A stretch of DNA of 64,000 nt from Mauremys mutica (lineage: Eukaryota; Chordata; Testudines; Geoemydidae): positions 51,928,697-51,992,696 of the forward strand of contig NC_059072.1 in the NCBI RefSeq assembly GCF_020497125.1, in the 5' to 3' direction. Made by a program: the position numbers and the translations under genes. The notes under the pieces were generated by a model. The model did not search any database. It had not been told where the DNA came from and saw nothing but the letters and a program-made list of their open reading frames with translations. Positions 54,412 to 64,000 of the stretch are shown in pieces (positions within the stretch are counted from its first letter, which is position 1; every line of letters starts with the position of its first letter).

Positions 54412-57194
54412 GATAGAAACCTCAGACATAAATGTGCTCTTATATAAATTTGCATTGATGTTTGATGTTTAGTTTTGGACCAATTTCTGAAAATCTTAAG
54501 AAGACTGCACACTAACTTCACAAACATTTTTCAGAACCCAAGACAACCACATCTGAAAATAATTTGAAGATATCTAGCGTGCATGCTGCAAAATACCTAG
54601 CAAATTAAATTTATTTTTCTGTCTAATCTGTCAGAGCTATATGTAAAATTTAGGTGCCATATACACAATTAAGAGAACCAAAATTTCATCCAAAACCCAA
54701 ATCTCTTCATCCCTCCATTTTCAATATTTTTAAGTGACTGTTCTCACTAGTTTGTCTCCAGAAGGTAAATACTGCCAATATTCTGTAATGATTGTTGTGG
54801 GAAGGCTTGTGACAAGGATTTTGTATTGGATTCCAAAGGCGGAAAGAATAGGAGTCATCCTGACCTCTGGGGTAATGAGTTCCGCAATTGGGGGCCTACT
54901 GCCAAAGAGGTTAGTATCAGGATCTTTAACAAGAGTTGAAATTGAAAGGGGAGCCACTGTAGAGCAAAGGACCCCATCCTGATGCATTTTTTCTGTTGTT
55001 TCTTAGCTGGTAGGTAAGCACAGAACGGGAGTAGGAGGAAGCAGTTGCTGAGATATTGGTACAAGTCTGAGTGGTTTTGTGCGGAGTCTTAGGAAGGGGG
55101 AGGAGAAGCCTGAACATGATGAAGAAAGACAGGAAAGTAATGGAAGAAGAAGGATCCAAGGCTCCTGCCTTAATCCATCTCATGGGATGAACTACAAGTT
55201 TTCTTGTGTTGTGCCCATTACTTTTTTTCAGTCAGATGCAAGAAAAACAACTATTACACCTTAACCTTCCAAAAAATAGAAATTGGGAGACTGTTCTGAG
55301 TTAATTCAGATCTAGCTAGTCAAACCATTTCAGAAACACATTTGAATCTCAGATAAAACATGTAATACCTACTGTGTGGTTTAGCAAATAAATCCTCTCA
55401 TTTCTCAAGTCCACTTTGTGACTGACAAAAGAAAATTCACGAGAGTGAATTTGTAGATCTACTTTTATCTCCATATTAGTGAGGTTGCTACACAAGTACA
55501 CAAAAATGGAAACTTAAAGTGGGAAAATGTGGCCTCATGAAGTGAGATCCCCAGGGCTCTGTGGTCATAGGGGGAGTGAATGGGGCAGTGAGCTATGGGT
55601 AGAGTAGCAGATTGCAGTACAGTGCCTACATGATTACAGCCAGTTAGGATGGGATGGGTTGTGACACTCAGAAAGAAGATAAGGTCCTGCTGGGGATATA
55701 GGGGGTAGAATATGGAGGATTTAAGAATGATTGAGCAAGGTTAAAGCATCCCTGGAGCTGGGCCTCACATTTTGGTGGATCATAGCAGCATTTTGGTCCC
55801 CACAGACCTTCAAATCCAATTGCTGTCTGGAAAAAAATTAACAGTACCCTTGAAAATTCATTGGAAACATAATTGGGTTTCTTTTGTTTTAACTGTTTTC
55901 AACCTGCATTTTCTTTTCAAGCTTATAAACAGTTTTTCATGGAGAACCTCATCATTTGATGAATGAAAAGTTAACAAGTGTAGCACTCCTTTCCCATTAT
56001 TTTGTTGTTAAAAATACAGTATCTTGTCTACAAATTGTTGGGAAGAACAGTTAAATAGTAGCTTCTGTTGTTCAGAGGGTTTATTTAATGATGCAGTATG
56101 ATCAGTTAAAGTAAAGTTTGGATTCAAGGCAGTTCGCAGTTAAATCAAGCCATTTAGTGGGACATTGCTTTAAAAGTCTGATGTGTCATTTTCATAGGTT
56201 CTGAAAAGAATTATTAGAAGAGCTGAGTTTGCACCTGCTGAAACCATGCAGGCTAGTCCCAAATATATAAGCATTTGCAAAATACCACTTCCTATGACAT
56301 TAATAATAGTCTGTAAACTATGTCTGACAACGTGCTACATAATTGTGGAACAGTACATTGTGGGTCATAGGCCTAAGTACAATGATTTAGTGTTCACTGA
56401 AAATATTGGTAGAAGCAAACAATTCCTTACAGGAATTGAAGCAGAAAACAATTTATTTTTTTATTTTTTTGAGTTCCTAAAGTGGGGCGGGGGGTGGATT
56501 TTGTTGTTCTTGCTACCAATTAAGATATTCTTTGTTTTTTTTAAAAAAATGAAAAGATGATGCATTTTGTACCCACCACTGTAATTATCCGGTATATTGT
56601 GTAAGTAAATAAGCTGGTATAAACAAACACATAATGAGTTTTTAATTTAGAGAGAAAAGAATCAGTGGGGCAAAGAGAAGATGCAAAACTTGGAAGAATT
56701 TGCCTTGTGGAATAACTTAACAATCACTTGAATAAAAACCCAGTGGAACAAGCTTTTGTTGGACAAAAGAATGCAAATATATTATAAATTAATACTTCAG
56801 TGTAATTTGAAACCAATGGTGCCTGAATTATTATGTGCCAAATTAGGTTGCTGTAACAATAACAAAATGGGTGAGTCTTCAAATGAATGCATGGAGTTAT
56901 TTAAACTTGCATTAGCATGTTTAATGAGATGCAGTGAAAGTGGGAAATGTGTAATTTTGTGACGGATGACCTGAATCAGTCCTTCCTGCAGCATAATATG
57001 GTTTTGTATTAATTTTCACTTTAAAAGAAATAACTTAATAGCTACTACTATAAACAAATAATAGGATTACTTTATTGTGTTTATCCTTAGTGAAAGAACG
57101 GAACATATCAAAGAGCTTTTGTTTGATCCCAATTAGGTTTACTGATATCAGGAATAGTTTTTTTGTTTTGTTTTTAAATCTTTGTATAGAGCAG
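54412..57194. other. unassigned AT-rich DNA
   Basis: No supported gene. A moderately complex block at 54735-54985 (82-codon frame, plus 85 on the opposite strand) has no motif and may be an unrecognised repeat. Confidence 0.3.
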
Positions 57195-57420
57195 AAATTT
57201 CAGTGCAAGTTTAGGAGTGATAAGGGATGGGTTCTGTCTTATTAAATATCTTCATTAATTATCTGGTACAAGACCAAATAGCTAGTAAATTAAATTAGCA
57301 GATGATGCTAAAGTGGGACAAGTTGCAAATACTAGGGAGGCCAGACAAATTATATAAAGTGACCTAGAAAGACTGCAAATATACAGAAAATAAAAAATGA
57401 ATTTAATCTCTTTGGATAGT
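57195..57420 (+). pseudogene. CR1-type RT palm fragment
   Basis: Plus-strand translation gives LADDAKVGQVANT and DLERLQIYRK, corresponding to FADDTKVGG...DLxRLxxW of CR1 palms, preceded by a degraded GSVLSPILFNIFINY-like stretch. The Asp pair survives; frames and ends are lost. An old relic. Confidence 0.6.
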
Positions 57421-59245
57421 GCTTGTTAATAACTATAATAACTTTTCATTTCAAACTGAAAAGGAATGCTGACATATCTATAACTATACATTTGTTAACT
57501 GTAAAGTACATGTAATAATTTAGAATTGGAAGCAGTAATAATATAACCTACTTAACCATCTAGATCACTCTGTCTGGCTCCGACCACTTTCATAATAGTG
57601 AAAATCCCCTTTTTTAACCTATTGTCTGACCTTTGCTCCCTCTCTTCATACTTATAAACGCAGTATTACATTTGACACACTCAGTCGTGACATCCTTCTT
57701 GATTCATGACACAATTTTCTGGTATCTCAGTCACCTTGTTGTCCTTCTTTTGCTCCTACTTTGTCAAACACATACTTTTTGACACTCTGCCTGACCTTTC
57801 TGAGGATAGATCTCTCTGCTAGGAAATCTCTCAAATTTCAGTGTTTCACTGTCTCCCTTTTTTTTTTATTTGGATATGATGCTGAGAAAACAAAATATTT
57901 GGAATCAATGCATTGCTCTTGATACTTGGACTCAGAATGCTGGAGTTCCCATGTCTGAAGGATTATGGTGGGAGCTCCTTAATAAGAATAGCTTACACTT
58001 ATATGCCACTTTATCTTTGACTACAAAAAATAAACTGCATCCTAGATCCAAATGGAGAAGAGGCAGTATTAACTTCCAATAAACCTATGTCCAAAGTGCA
58101 AATGTTTTATGATTTGGAGGTTTTTCTTTTTTTCTGATTGAGGATTTGAACTTTGAAGTTCCTAGAGGAATATTCATATTCCCTTTCTAGATCTTTTATT
58201 TTCCTCCTCAAGGAAACCTTTGCAAGGTATTAGGGAGGTTTTCAGTTTAAAAATTTGTTGTCTGTTTTTTATTTCAAGAATGCTTAATTTGTATTATATA
58301 TTTCTGTGTATATTTACTTGAAAAAGTATGCTGTATACTCCATATTACATTAACTTTTCTGTTATGTAGGTTTTTAAATCAGCATTAACTTTTTTGTTAT
58401 ATAGAATCCACTAATTGTTTTTGGTTTATCTAGGGTTTTGTATGTTTGCTCATCAACATGATATCTGAGTGCCTTCTACAAGAAAACACAGGAATAGCTC
58501 TCCTCCAGCCTTGCTGGCAGGAACAAGCTTAAAGCTATTGGGGGCGTTTATTTTATTTTATTTGTTTTATAATTATTTAAGGTGTGGGAATGCTGATGTG
58601 TTTGAGAGGGTTAATGGGGGAAAGCTAAGTTGAAGAGAGGTTTTGGTATCGTGTTCTGAATATGATGATGATGGTGGTGATTCTTATTTTACTTTTTATT
58701 GTTTATCCAGATATACTTAATGCCTATTCAACAAATGGCTGATCCTAGATATTTTCAGCCAGCTTGATGTTCTCATTGGGTTTCATATGCCAAGGCAATA
58801 ACATTTTGATAGTTTTAAAAAAATGTGAAGATTATGGCTTTAATAGTTATCAGAATGGACATTTAATGTAGGTGCATGTGACCATCTTTTGTTGTAATTG
58901 TGGATCATATGCTAGGCGCTAACCACTGTGGGCCAGATTTTCCCCTTGACTGCAAAGGAAGCATATGAAGTTGGGTGTGGGAATGCAGAGTGCATTTAGT
59001 ACCCGAGCACTAATAAGGGAAGTAGTATGCCTATCTAAAGGCATAATGTCTTCTGGATGTCTGTTTGGAATACACTGGCTAGTGACACTTCTTACGCTGG
59101 TACAACAGGAGCAGCAGTGCTGATCAGCTGGTGGTTAATAGGTTTGGGGCCATCTGTACTTCCCCTTGCTCAGGAAACTGCTCCCCTCTGGGGTATGCCA
59201 AGGGAATTAATTGTGTGTTATCCCTGGAGCATTGGCAACGCCCGG
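57421..59245. other. unassigned AT-rich DNA
   Basis: No supported gene. Poly-T runs at 57860 and TATTTTATT repeats at about 58550-58575. Confidence 0.35.
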
Positions 59246-59521
59246 CAGTGGTTCTCATGAGTGGGTCACAATTCTGTTTTGATGGGGGATCACCAGCGCA
59301 GAAAGCCACAGGCGGGAGCTGGCAGGGGGCTGACGCTGCAGCTGCGAGCTCTGCGATTGGCAGGGGGCTGAAGCTGTTCTCTGTGCTCAGTGGGGCTGAA
59401 GCCCCAAGCACCACAGGGCTGAAAATGGGGGGGGGTGTCGCAATTTTTTCTAGTAGGGTGGTCATGATTTTTTTTTTAAGTCCAAATGGGGTCACCAGCA
59501 CAGAAAGTTTGAGAAACACTG
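59246..59521 (+). mobile_element. hAT (Charlie-like) MITE
   Basis: Ends CAGTGGTTCTCATGA and, inverted, CAGTGTTTCTCAAAC. GGGTCAC occurs near the left end and GGGGTCACC near the right. 276 bp. The flanking 8-mers do not match, so the target duplication has decayed or the left edge is off by a few bases. The 131-132-codon frames on both strands are not genes. Confidence 0.75.
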
Positions 59522-60960
59522 GGCAATAGCATTATGCTGTCCCTGTACCAGGAGTGCTGAAAAGAAGAGAGTTAATGGAATTCCTGCATTTATACAGCTC
59601 AGCCATACTAGAACCATTTGGTTATAGTGTACCAGGGCTGATATAAAACAATATTTATTTTTGTCAGAAGAGATGGGCATGCAACATGGGTAGTGTCTCA
59701 AAGGGTCAGAGTAGTCCTTTCAAAATATATGTCTGAATGGAAGGCAGATAGACTGATAAGTTTTGTCACTGAAAACTTGTGTTTGTGTGTATGTGGGAGC
59801 TTATTTCTGTTCTAAAAACTTGTATTGAAAAGATGCCACTTAGATTATTTTTACCTCTGCATTTGATGTATTTTCCTGTTTGAAGAATCCATATAAAATG
59901 TTAGGAGACACAAGAAGAGATGAAAACTTTTCAGTTTCTATATGAGCACTAGTAACCAATTTAAATTGCTGCTACAGAATTCCAATACACTAGACCCATC
60001 GATTATCTAATCAGTAAAATACTGTGTATTCTGATAATCTGCCATGGAGACATTTATTTTACCTTGAATACAAAAAGTTGTTTCTCTAACTGTTGCCTCA
60101 AAGGATTTCCTCATCTGTGAAATAGCTTTCTCATATATTTTTCTAGCCTTTTCCCCCAAACTTCACAGATGAGACAAGCAATGAGATTAGATAAATGTTA
60201 CTGTGCATTAAGAAGAAAATCAAATGACTAAAGATATTTTTAGCTATGTTTTAAGTTGTGGCCTCCCTAATAGAATAAACCTTATAGCACATAGTTAAAT
60301 GTCATAACTAATGTAACCTGCAAAGACATTAGAAACAGCTTATCTTAAAGGTCCAGTGACAGACTTATTCAACAGTATTCTCTCTAATATTTAGCTGCAG
60401 TACATTTCATCTGAGCAGGCATTTGGATCTCATGGTGATGGGTATGGTGTAAGAAACTAAAGAGAACAGAATAAAGAGAATCCATCACATATTTTGAAAT
60501 GCCAAGACAAAAACTTTGTTAAACTGCATTTAAAATTGAAAATACCTGTCATTTACTTGAATATTACCAACTGCACAAGGAAGCATGTTTTGTTGTTTAA
60601 AAAAATAGAGACAAGAGATTATAATTTAAATTTAACCTTCAGAAATAAAAATTCAAAATCAAGAATATTCACAATAACAGCCATGCAAATTAAATCTTCT
60701 CTATTAATACTGTAGTGTGAACAGCTGAAAATCTGAGACAATGCTGCACCTTTTTATTTTTTTAAACAAAACTCTACATTCTTGAAAGGCTTTAATGCTA
60801 ATTGTTACTTAACCTTTATGTCTGGGAATTTCCTTTGGACTTTGTAGCAGATTGTACTTGCCCTTTTAATGGGGATCTCTGTTTATTCAAGAACTAACAG
60901 AATTCTGAGACTTGCAGTCTAGGGCCTGTAGGCATGATTATGCACCATTGGAGCCAGAGG
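59522..60960. other. unassigned AT-rich DNA
   Basis: No supported gene or known repeat. Confidence 0.35.
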
Positions 60961-60968
60961 GATTTTTG

Positions 60969-61086
60969 TAGGGCTGCCAACCCTCTAGGATTGTCCAGGA
61001 GTCTACAGGAAGATTAAACTTTAATTTAAGATTATGTCATGTGATGAAATCTCTAAGGATACATCCAACCAAAATTGGCTACCCTA
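60969..61086. mobile_element. hAT MITE, 118 bp
   Basis: Ends TAGGGCTGCCAACCCT and, inverted, TAGGGTAGCCAATTTTGG, flanked by a perfect 8-bp duplication GATTTTTG (60961-60968 and 61087-61094). The interior contains a TTTAATTTAAGATTATGTCA stretch typical of an abundant reptilian MITE. Confidence 0.9.
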
Positions 61087-61094
61087 GATTTTTG

Positions 61095-61698
61095 CCATTA
61101 ACTTAAATTGGAGCAGGAACGGGCCCTCTGTGACTATTGGAAATGAAACCTACTGGGAGGTGGGATAGAATTATAGAAGGAAAGCTCTTTGCCCAGTCAT
61201 CGGAGATCAAAGAAAAGACAAGATTTGGAGTGACCGTCCTTTTGGAAGAGGCCTAGGAGGGAAAGAAGGAACTTGGGCTCGGAGTAAATAGTTCAGTGGA
61301 GTAAAAGACTGCTTGTGAGCACTGCACTGAGGGATAATTCATGATTTGGGGTATGGTGAAAGCAGGAGAAGAAAATGTATTGGAATGAGCGATATTATGT
61401 GGTTTTAGGCTAGTATGGGCAACTTCTCTTATTTAGGAGTGCAGGCCCAGGGGTCCAAGAGAGGATGGCAGGAAGCCCCTTCACTCCCCTGTAAAAGAGA
61501 GAAGTCTAAGGCGCACCTTTGGACTGTTTAGCTTGAGGAATCTCAAAAGACTGTTTTCTTGTTTGGAATTTTCATTACCTCAGATTGAATGGGAAAATTT
61601 TATGGTTTAGAAGGCTAAACAACATGAACTACCTAACCACTGAAGGGAAACTGAGATACATCCATACTCAATGCTAGACCACATGAGCAATTCCATTA
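61095..61698. other. unassigned DNA
   Basis: No supported gene or known repeat. Confidence 0.35.
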
Positions 61699-61706
61699 CA
61701 GACTTC

Positions 61707-61860
61707 CAGAGACGGATGTCCAGTTAGGCGCAGTAGGCACGTGTCTAGGGGCTCCTTACCTCTCTAAAACTGTGTGCAGCATGAAGGTTAGCTGTAGGCG
61801 GGGGTGTGTTTGTGTGAAGCTGCTGTGCCTAGGGGCTCATAAGGTGTAAATCCAGCCCTG
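61707..61860. mobile_element. hAT MITE, 154 bp
   Basis: Ends CAGAGACGGATGTCC and, inverted, CAGGGCTGGATTTACACC. Flanks CAGACTTC (61699-61706) and CAGACTAT (61861-61868) agree at 6 of 8 bases. An internal GTGTCTAGGGGCTCC and GTGCCTAGGGGCTCA repeat is visible. Confidence 0.75.
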
Positions 61861-61868
61861 CAGACTAT

Positions 61869-62253
61869 TTAAAGATCACAGGAGTGGGGAGCTAGGATAC
61901 CGTACACTTAGAAACCTTTCCACATATATATAAATATGGTTGAAGTGTTGACAGGACCATAAAGGTATCTTGTAGCCAAGCTTATGTCTTGCTCATGATA
62001 GCAAGTTACAAAACACTGTTAAGACTCTTCTGTGCTACAAAAGAGAATTGTGTTGTAACCAGATCTTCTGACATGGTTAGATCTGCAGTATAAACTGGGC
62101 AAAAGAATAGCAGAAGAGTCTTCCTCTTTGGTATTTTTGGTACCAAATTTACTCCCCCCTCCACTGGTTGTATACTTAGTGTTTAGCTTGTTTTTTGCTT
62201 GCCTGATAGTTTTCAGACTTGTACTGAAATTATTTTTCCAAAGTAATCTCATA
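61869..62253. other. unassigned DNA
   Basis: AT-rich, with a (TATA)n phrase at 61924-61935; no gene. Confidence 0.35.
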
Positions 62254-62261
62254 CTATATTG

Positions 62262-62571
62262 CAGGGTAGGCAACCTATGGCACAGGTGCCGAAGGCGGCA
62301 CACGAGCTGATTTTCAGTGGCACTCACGCTGCCCAGGTCCTGGCTACCAGTCTGAGGGGCTCTGCATTTTAATTTAATTTTAAATGAAGCTTCTTAAACA
62401 TTTTAAAAACCTTATTTACTTTACGTACAACAATAGTTTAGTTATATATTATAGACGTATAGAAAGAGACCTTCTAAAAACGTTAAAATGTATTACTGGC
62501 ACACGAAACCTTAAATCAGAGTGAATAAATGAAGACTCAGCACACCACTTCTGAAAGGTTGCTGACCCCTG
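62262..62571 (+). mobile_element. hAT non-autonomous element, 310 bp
   Basis: Ends CAGGGTAGGCAACCTATGG and, inverted, CAGGGGTCAGCAACCTTTC, flanked by CTATATTG (62254-62261) and CTATACTG (62572-62579), an 8-bp duplication with one mismatch. Same family, opposite orientation, as the second-level element at 15390-16934. Confidence 0.9.
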
Positions 62572-62579
62572 CTATACTG

Positions 62580-63701
62580 TAAAGGCAGCACAGTAATGGG
62601 GACTACCCGGGCTTGTATAGAAATCATTTTTCCAATGTAATCCAACACTGTAATGATATAATCATAATGGAATCTATATGGACCTGCACTGAAATTGCTT
62701 TACTATTGTAATCTCAGATCATAACTGTTTTAAACTGGGTTTCTATGGGCAGGCATTGGAATTATTTTGCTATCACTGTGAAAATGTAATAGGTTCTTCA
62801 GAGTTACTGTATTTTGAAGTTATTTTGCTATTGCAATCTTGCATTGTAATGGCATTGTAATTTAATTATGATGTTGTCAATAGCATCATGATAAAAAAAA
62901 ATTATGAAGCATTGCTACATATGCTCACCAGCTGTTTGTCAAACTGAATTGCCTTATTGGTTTATATTTTCCAAATTGCCAAATGGAACTAGTACAGTTT
63001 AAGCACATGCTGCCAGCAGAATTTTATTTTTAAATATCCATCGTGTTTTGATCTAGAATTGGCAAAAAGATCCCAAACGGTGTCCAAGTTTCTTCCTATT
63101 CTGAAATTCAAAACTGAAATGACAAATTTAAGCTTTAATAAAATATTGCCATAGCTTAACCAATAAAACAAGTGCCCCGTTAATTCTAATTCATCTTACT
63201 AGAAAAGGAGCAGAAAAAGAATAAAATCTGTTCTCCCCCTGCTGCTCTTCCCCTTTCGTCCACCCACCAAATAACCTGCCATAGTTAAGAAAAAAATCTT
63301 CAGGGGTGTTCCGTTCTCCTAACTCACAATAACTATGGGGCAGCCTTCATTGGTCTAATGCTTTGGTGGTTATGGAGGCTCCACTGGATAATCACTTCTA
63401 CCCATTGTCAGTAGGAATAGTCATAGTTGGTTTCCCACTCCCACAATTGTCCATTTGAGGCTGGACTAGAGCTGGTGGGAGGCAGCATAGGCTTAATATG
63501 ATCTCCAACTCCCAGTGCAATGGAAAAGTGACCCTGACGCTCTCTTCTCTTTGTGGTAGTCTCCCCTGGGGCATCCTTTTGTGGCCCAGTTAAAGAGAAG
63601 TGACCTTGGATAGTCTTCATTAGCCTGATCTCTGTAATTAGCCTACATAGCCTAATTCTTATTCACAACAGGAATATCTGAGAGATTTCCTAATTCTATA
63701 C
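62580..63701. other. unassigned AT-rich DNA
   Basis: No supported gene or known repeat. Confidence 0.35.
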
Positions 63702-63703
63702 TA

Positions 63704-63893
63704 CACCTCTACCTGGATATAACGCTGTTCTTGGGAGCCAAAAAATCTTACCGCGTTATAGGTGAAACCGTGTTATATTGAACTTTCTTTGATCCACCGG
63801 AGTGTGCAGTCCCGCCCCCCCGGAGCACTGCTTTACCGCGTTATATCCAAATTCGCGTTATATCCAAATTTGCGTTATATCGAGGTAGCGGTG
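63704..63893. mobile_element. Tigger-type (Tc1/mariner) MITE, 190 bp
   Basis: Ends CACCTCTACCTGGATATAAC and, inverted, CACCGCTACCTCGATATAAC, flanked by TA at 63702-63703 and 63894-63895. Internal repeats of CGCGTTATA/TATAACGC type and a CCCGCCCCCCCGGAG island. The complete version of the fragment at 50445. Confidence 0.9.
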
Positions 63894-64000
63894 TATTTCT
63901 GTGTAATAGAAAAGATCAGCAAATAATATAATTTCATATTCAGGTCCTAAGGATACCCGAAAAGATGGAATAGAGTTAGGTGTGATCTATAGGTAAATTG

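Noticed and set aside
54734..54987. 82-codon plus-strand ORF with an opposing 85-codon frame
   Set aside because: Looks protein-like at first, but no domain or splice context could be supported; more likely an old repeat.
59124..59529. Two opposing ~131-codon ORFs
   Set aside because: They mirror each other across a 276-bp hAT MITE and its GC-rich centre.
1..64000. CRISPR array, phage, operon or bacterial gene content
   Set aside because: No spaced direct-repeat array or prokaryotic gene organisation; repeat content is vertebrate throughout.

Overview
The window is repeat-rich, AT-rich vertebrate nuclear DNA. The repertoire (several chicken-repeat-1 (CR1) LINE subfamilies with TTCTATGA-type 3' ends, a Penelope-like element, hAT, Harbinger and Tigger elements with their MITEs, an L2-like LINE, tRNA-derived SINEs, a DIRS-like trace) is that of a sauropsid. 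From remembered repeat families a turtle is the best guess, but no database search was possible. I found no host protein-coding exon, rRNA or functional tRNA that I can support; the window reads as intergenic or intronic DNA.

Layout. 0-7 kb: a short Penelope 3' fragment (697-822), a CR1 tail (2150-2862) and the centrepiece, a Penelope-like element at 4104-6596. It has a 652-codon reverse transcriptase/GIY-YIG frame on the minus strand, an inverted second copy of its own 3' end at its 5' side, and a perfect 12-bp target-site duplication. 7-18 kb: two inverted arms of about 570 bp (8045-10546 and 17520-18088); the left arm carries a CR1 that the right arm lacks. Between the arms lie a Harbinger derivative (12488-14336) and nested hAT elements (14735-17023). 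18-24 kb: two CR1 copies of one subfamily, two MITEs inserted in the first copy, a dispersed 160-bp duplication, and an LTR-like GC-rich repeat. 24-37 kb: SINE, L2, DIRS, Penelope, Tigger, CR1 and hAT fragments in unannotatable DNA. 38.6-40.5 kb: the best preserved CR1, with an odd 5' junction. 40-53 kb: mostly unassigned DNA with a 62-bp-arm palindrome, a MITE and an old CR1. 53-54.4 kb: an L2-like LINE interrupted by a Penelope fragment and a CR1 tail. 55-64 kb: old CR1, several hAT MITEs with target-site duplications, and a Tigger-type MITE.

How the pieces relate. LINE reverse transcriptases would have driven CR1 and L2 copying and probably the SINEs. The Penelope RT/endonuclease would have made the four Penelope insertions. 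The cut-and-paste families are almost all non-autonomous. Nesting gives relative ages: L2 is older than the Penelope fragment in it; CR1-C is older than its two MITEs, which are older than the 160-bp duplication; the inverted arms are older than CR1-B. The most interesting signals are a hammerhead-ribozyme-like 40-nt module repeated in all five Penelope ends, the foldback Penelope copy whose ORF start is borrowed from antisense of its own 3' end, and several small duplication or templated-insertion scars. I did not find a convincing new multi-gene system.
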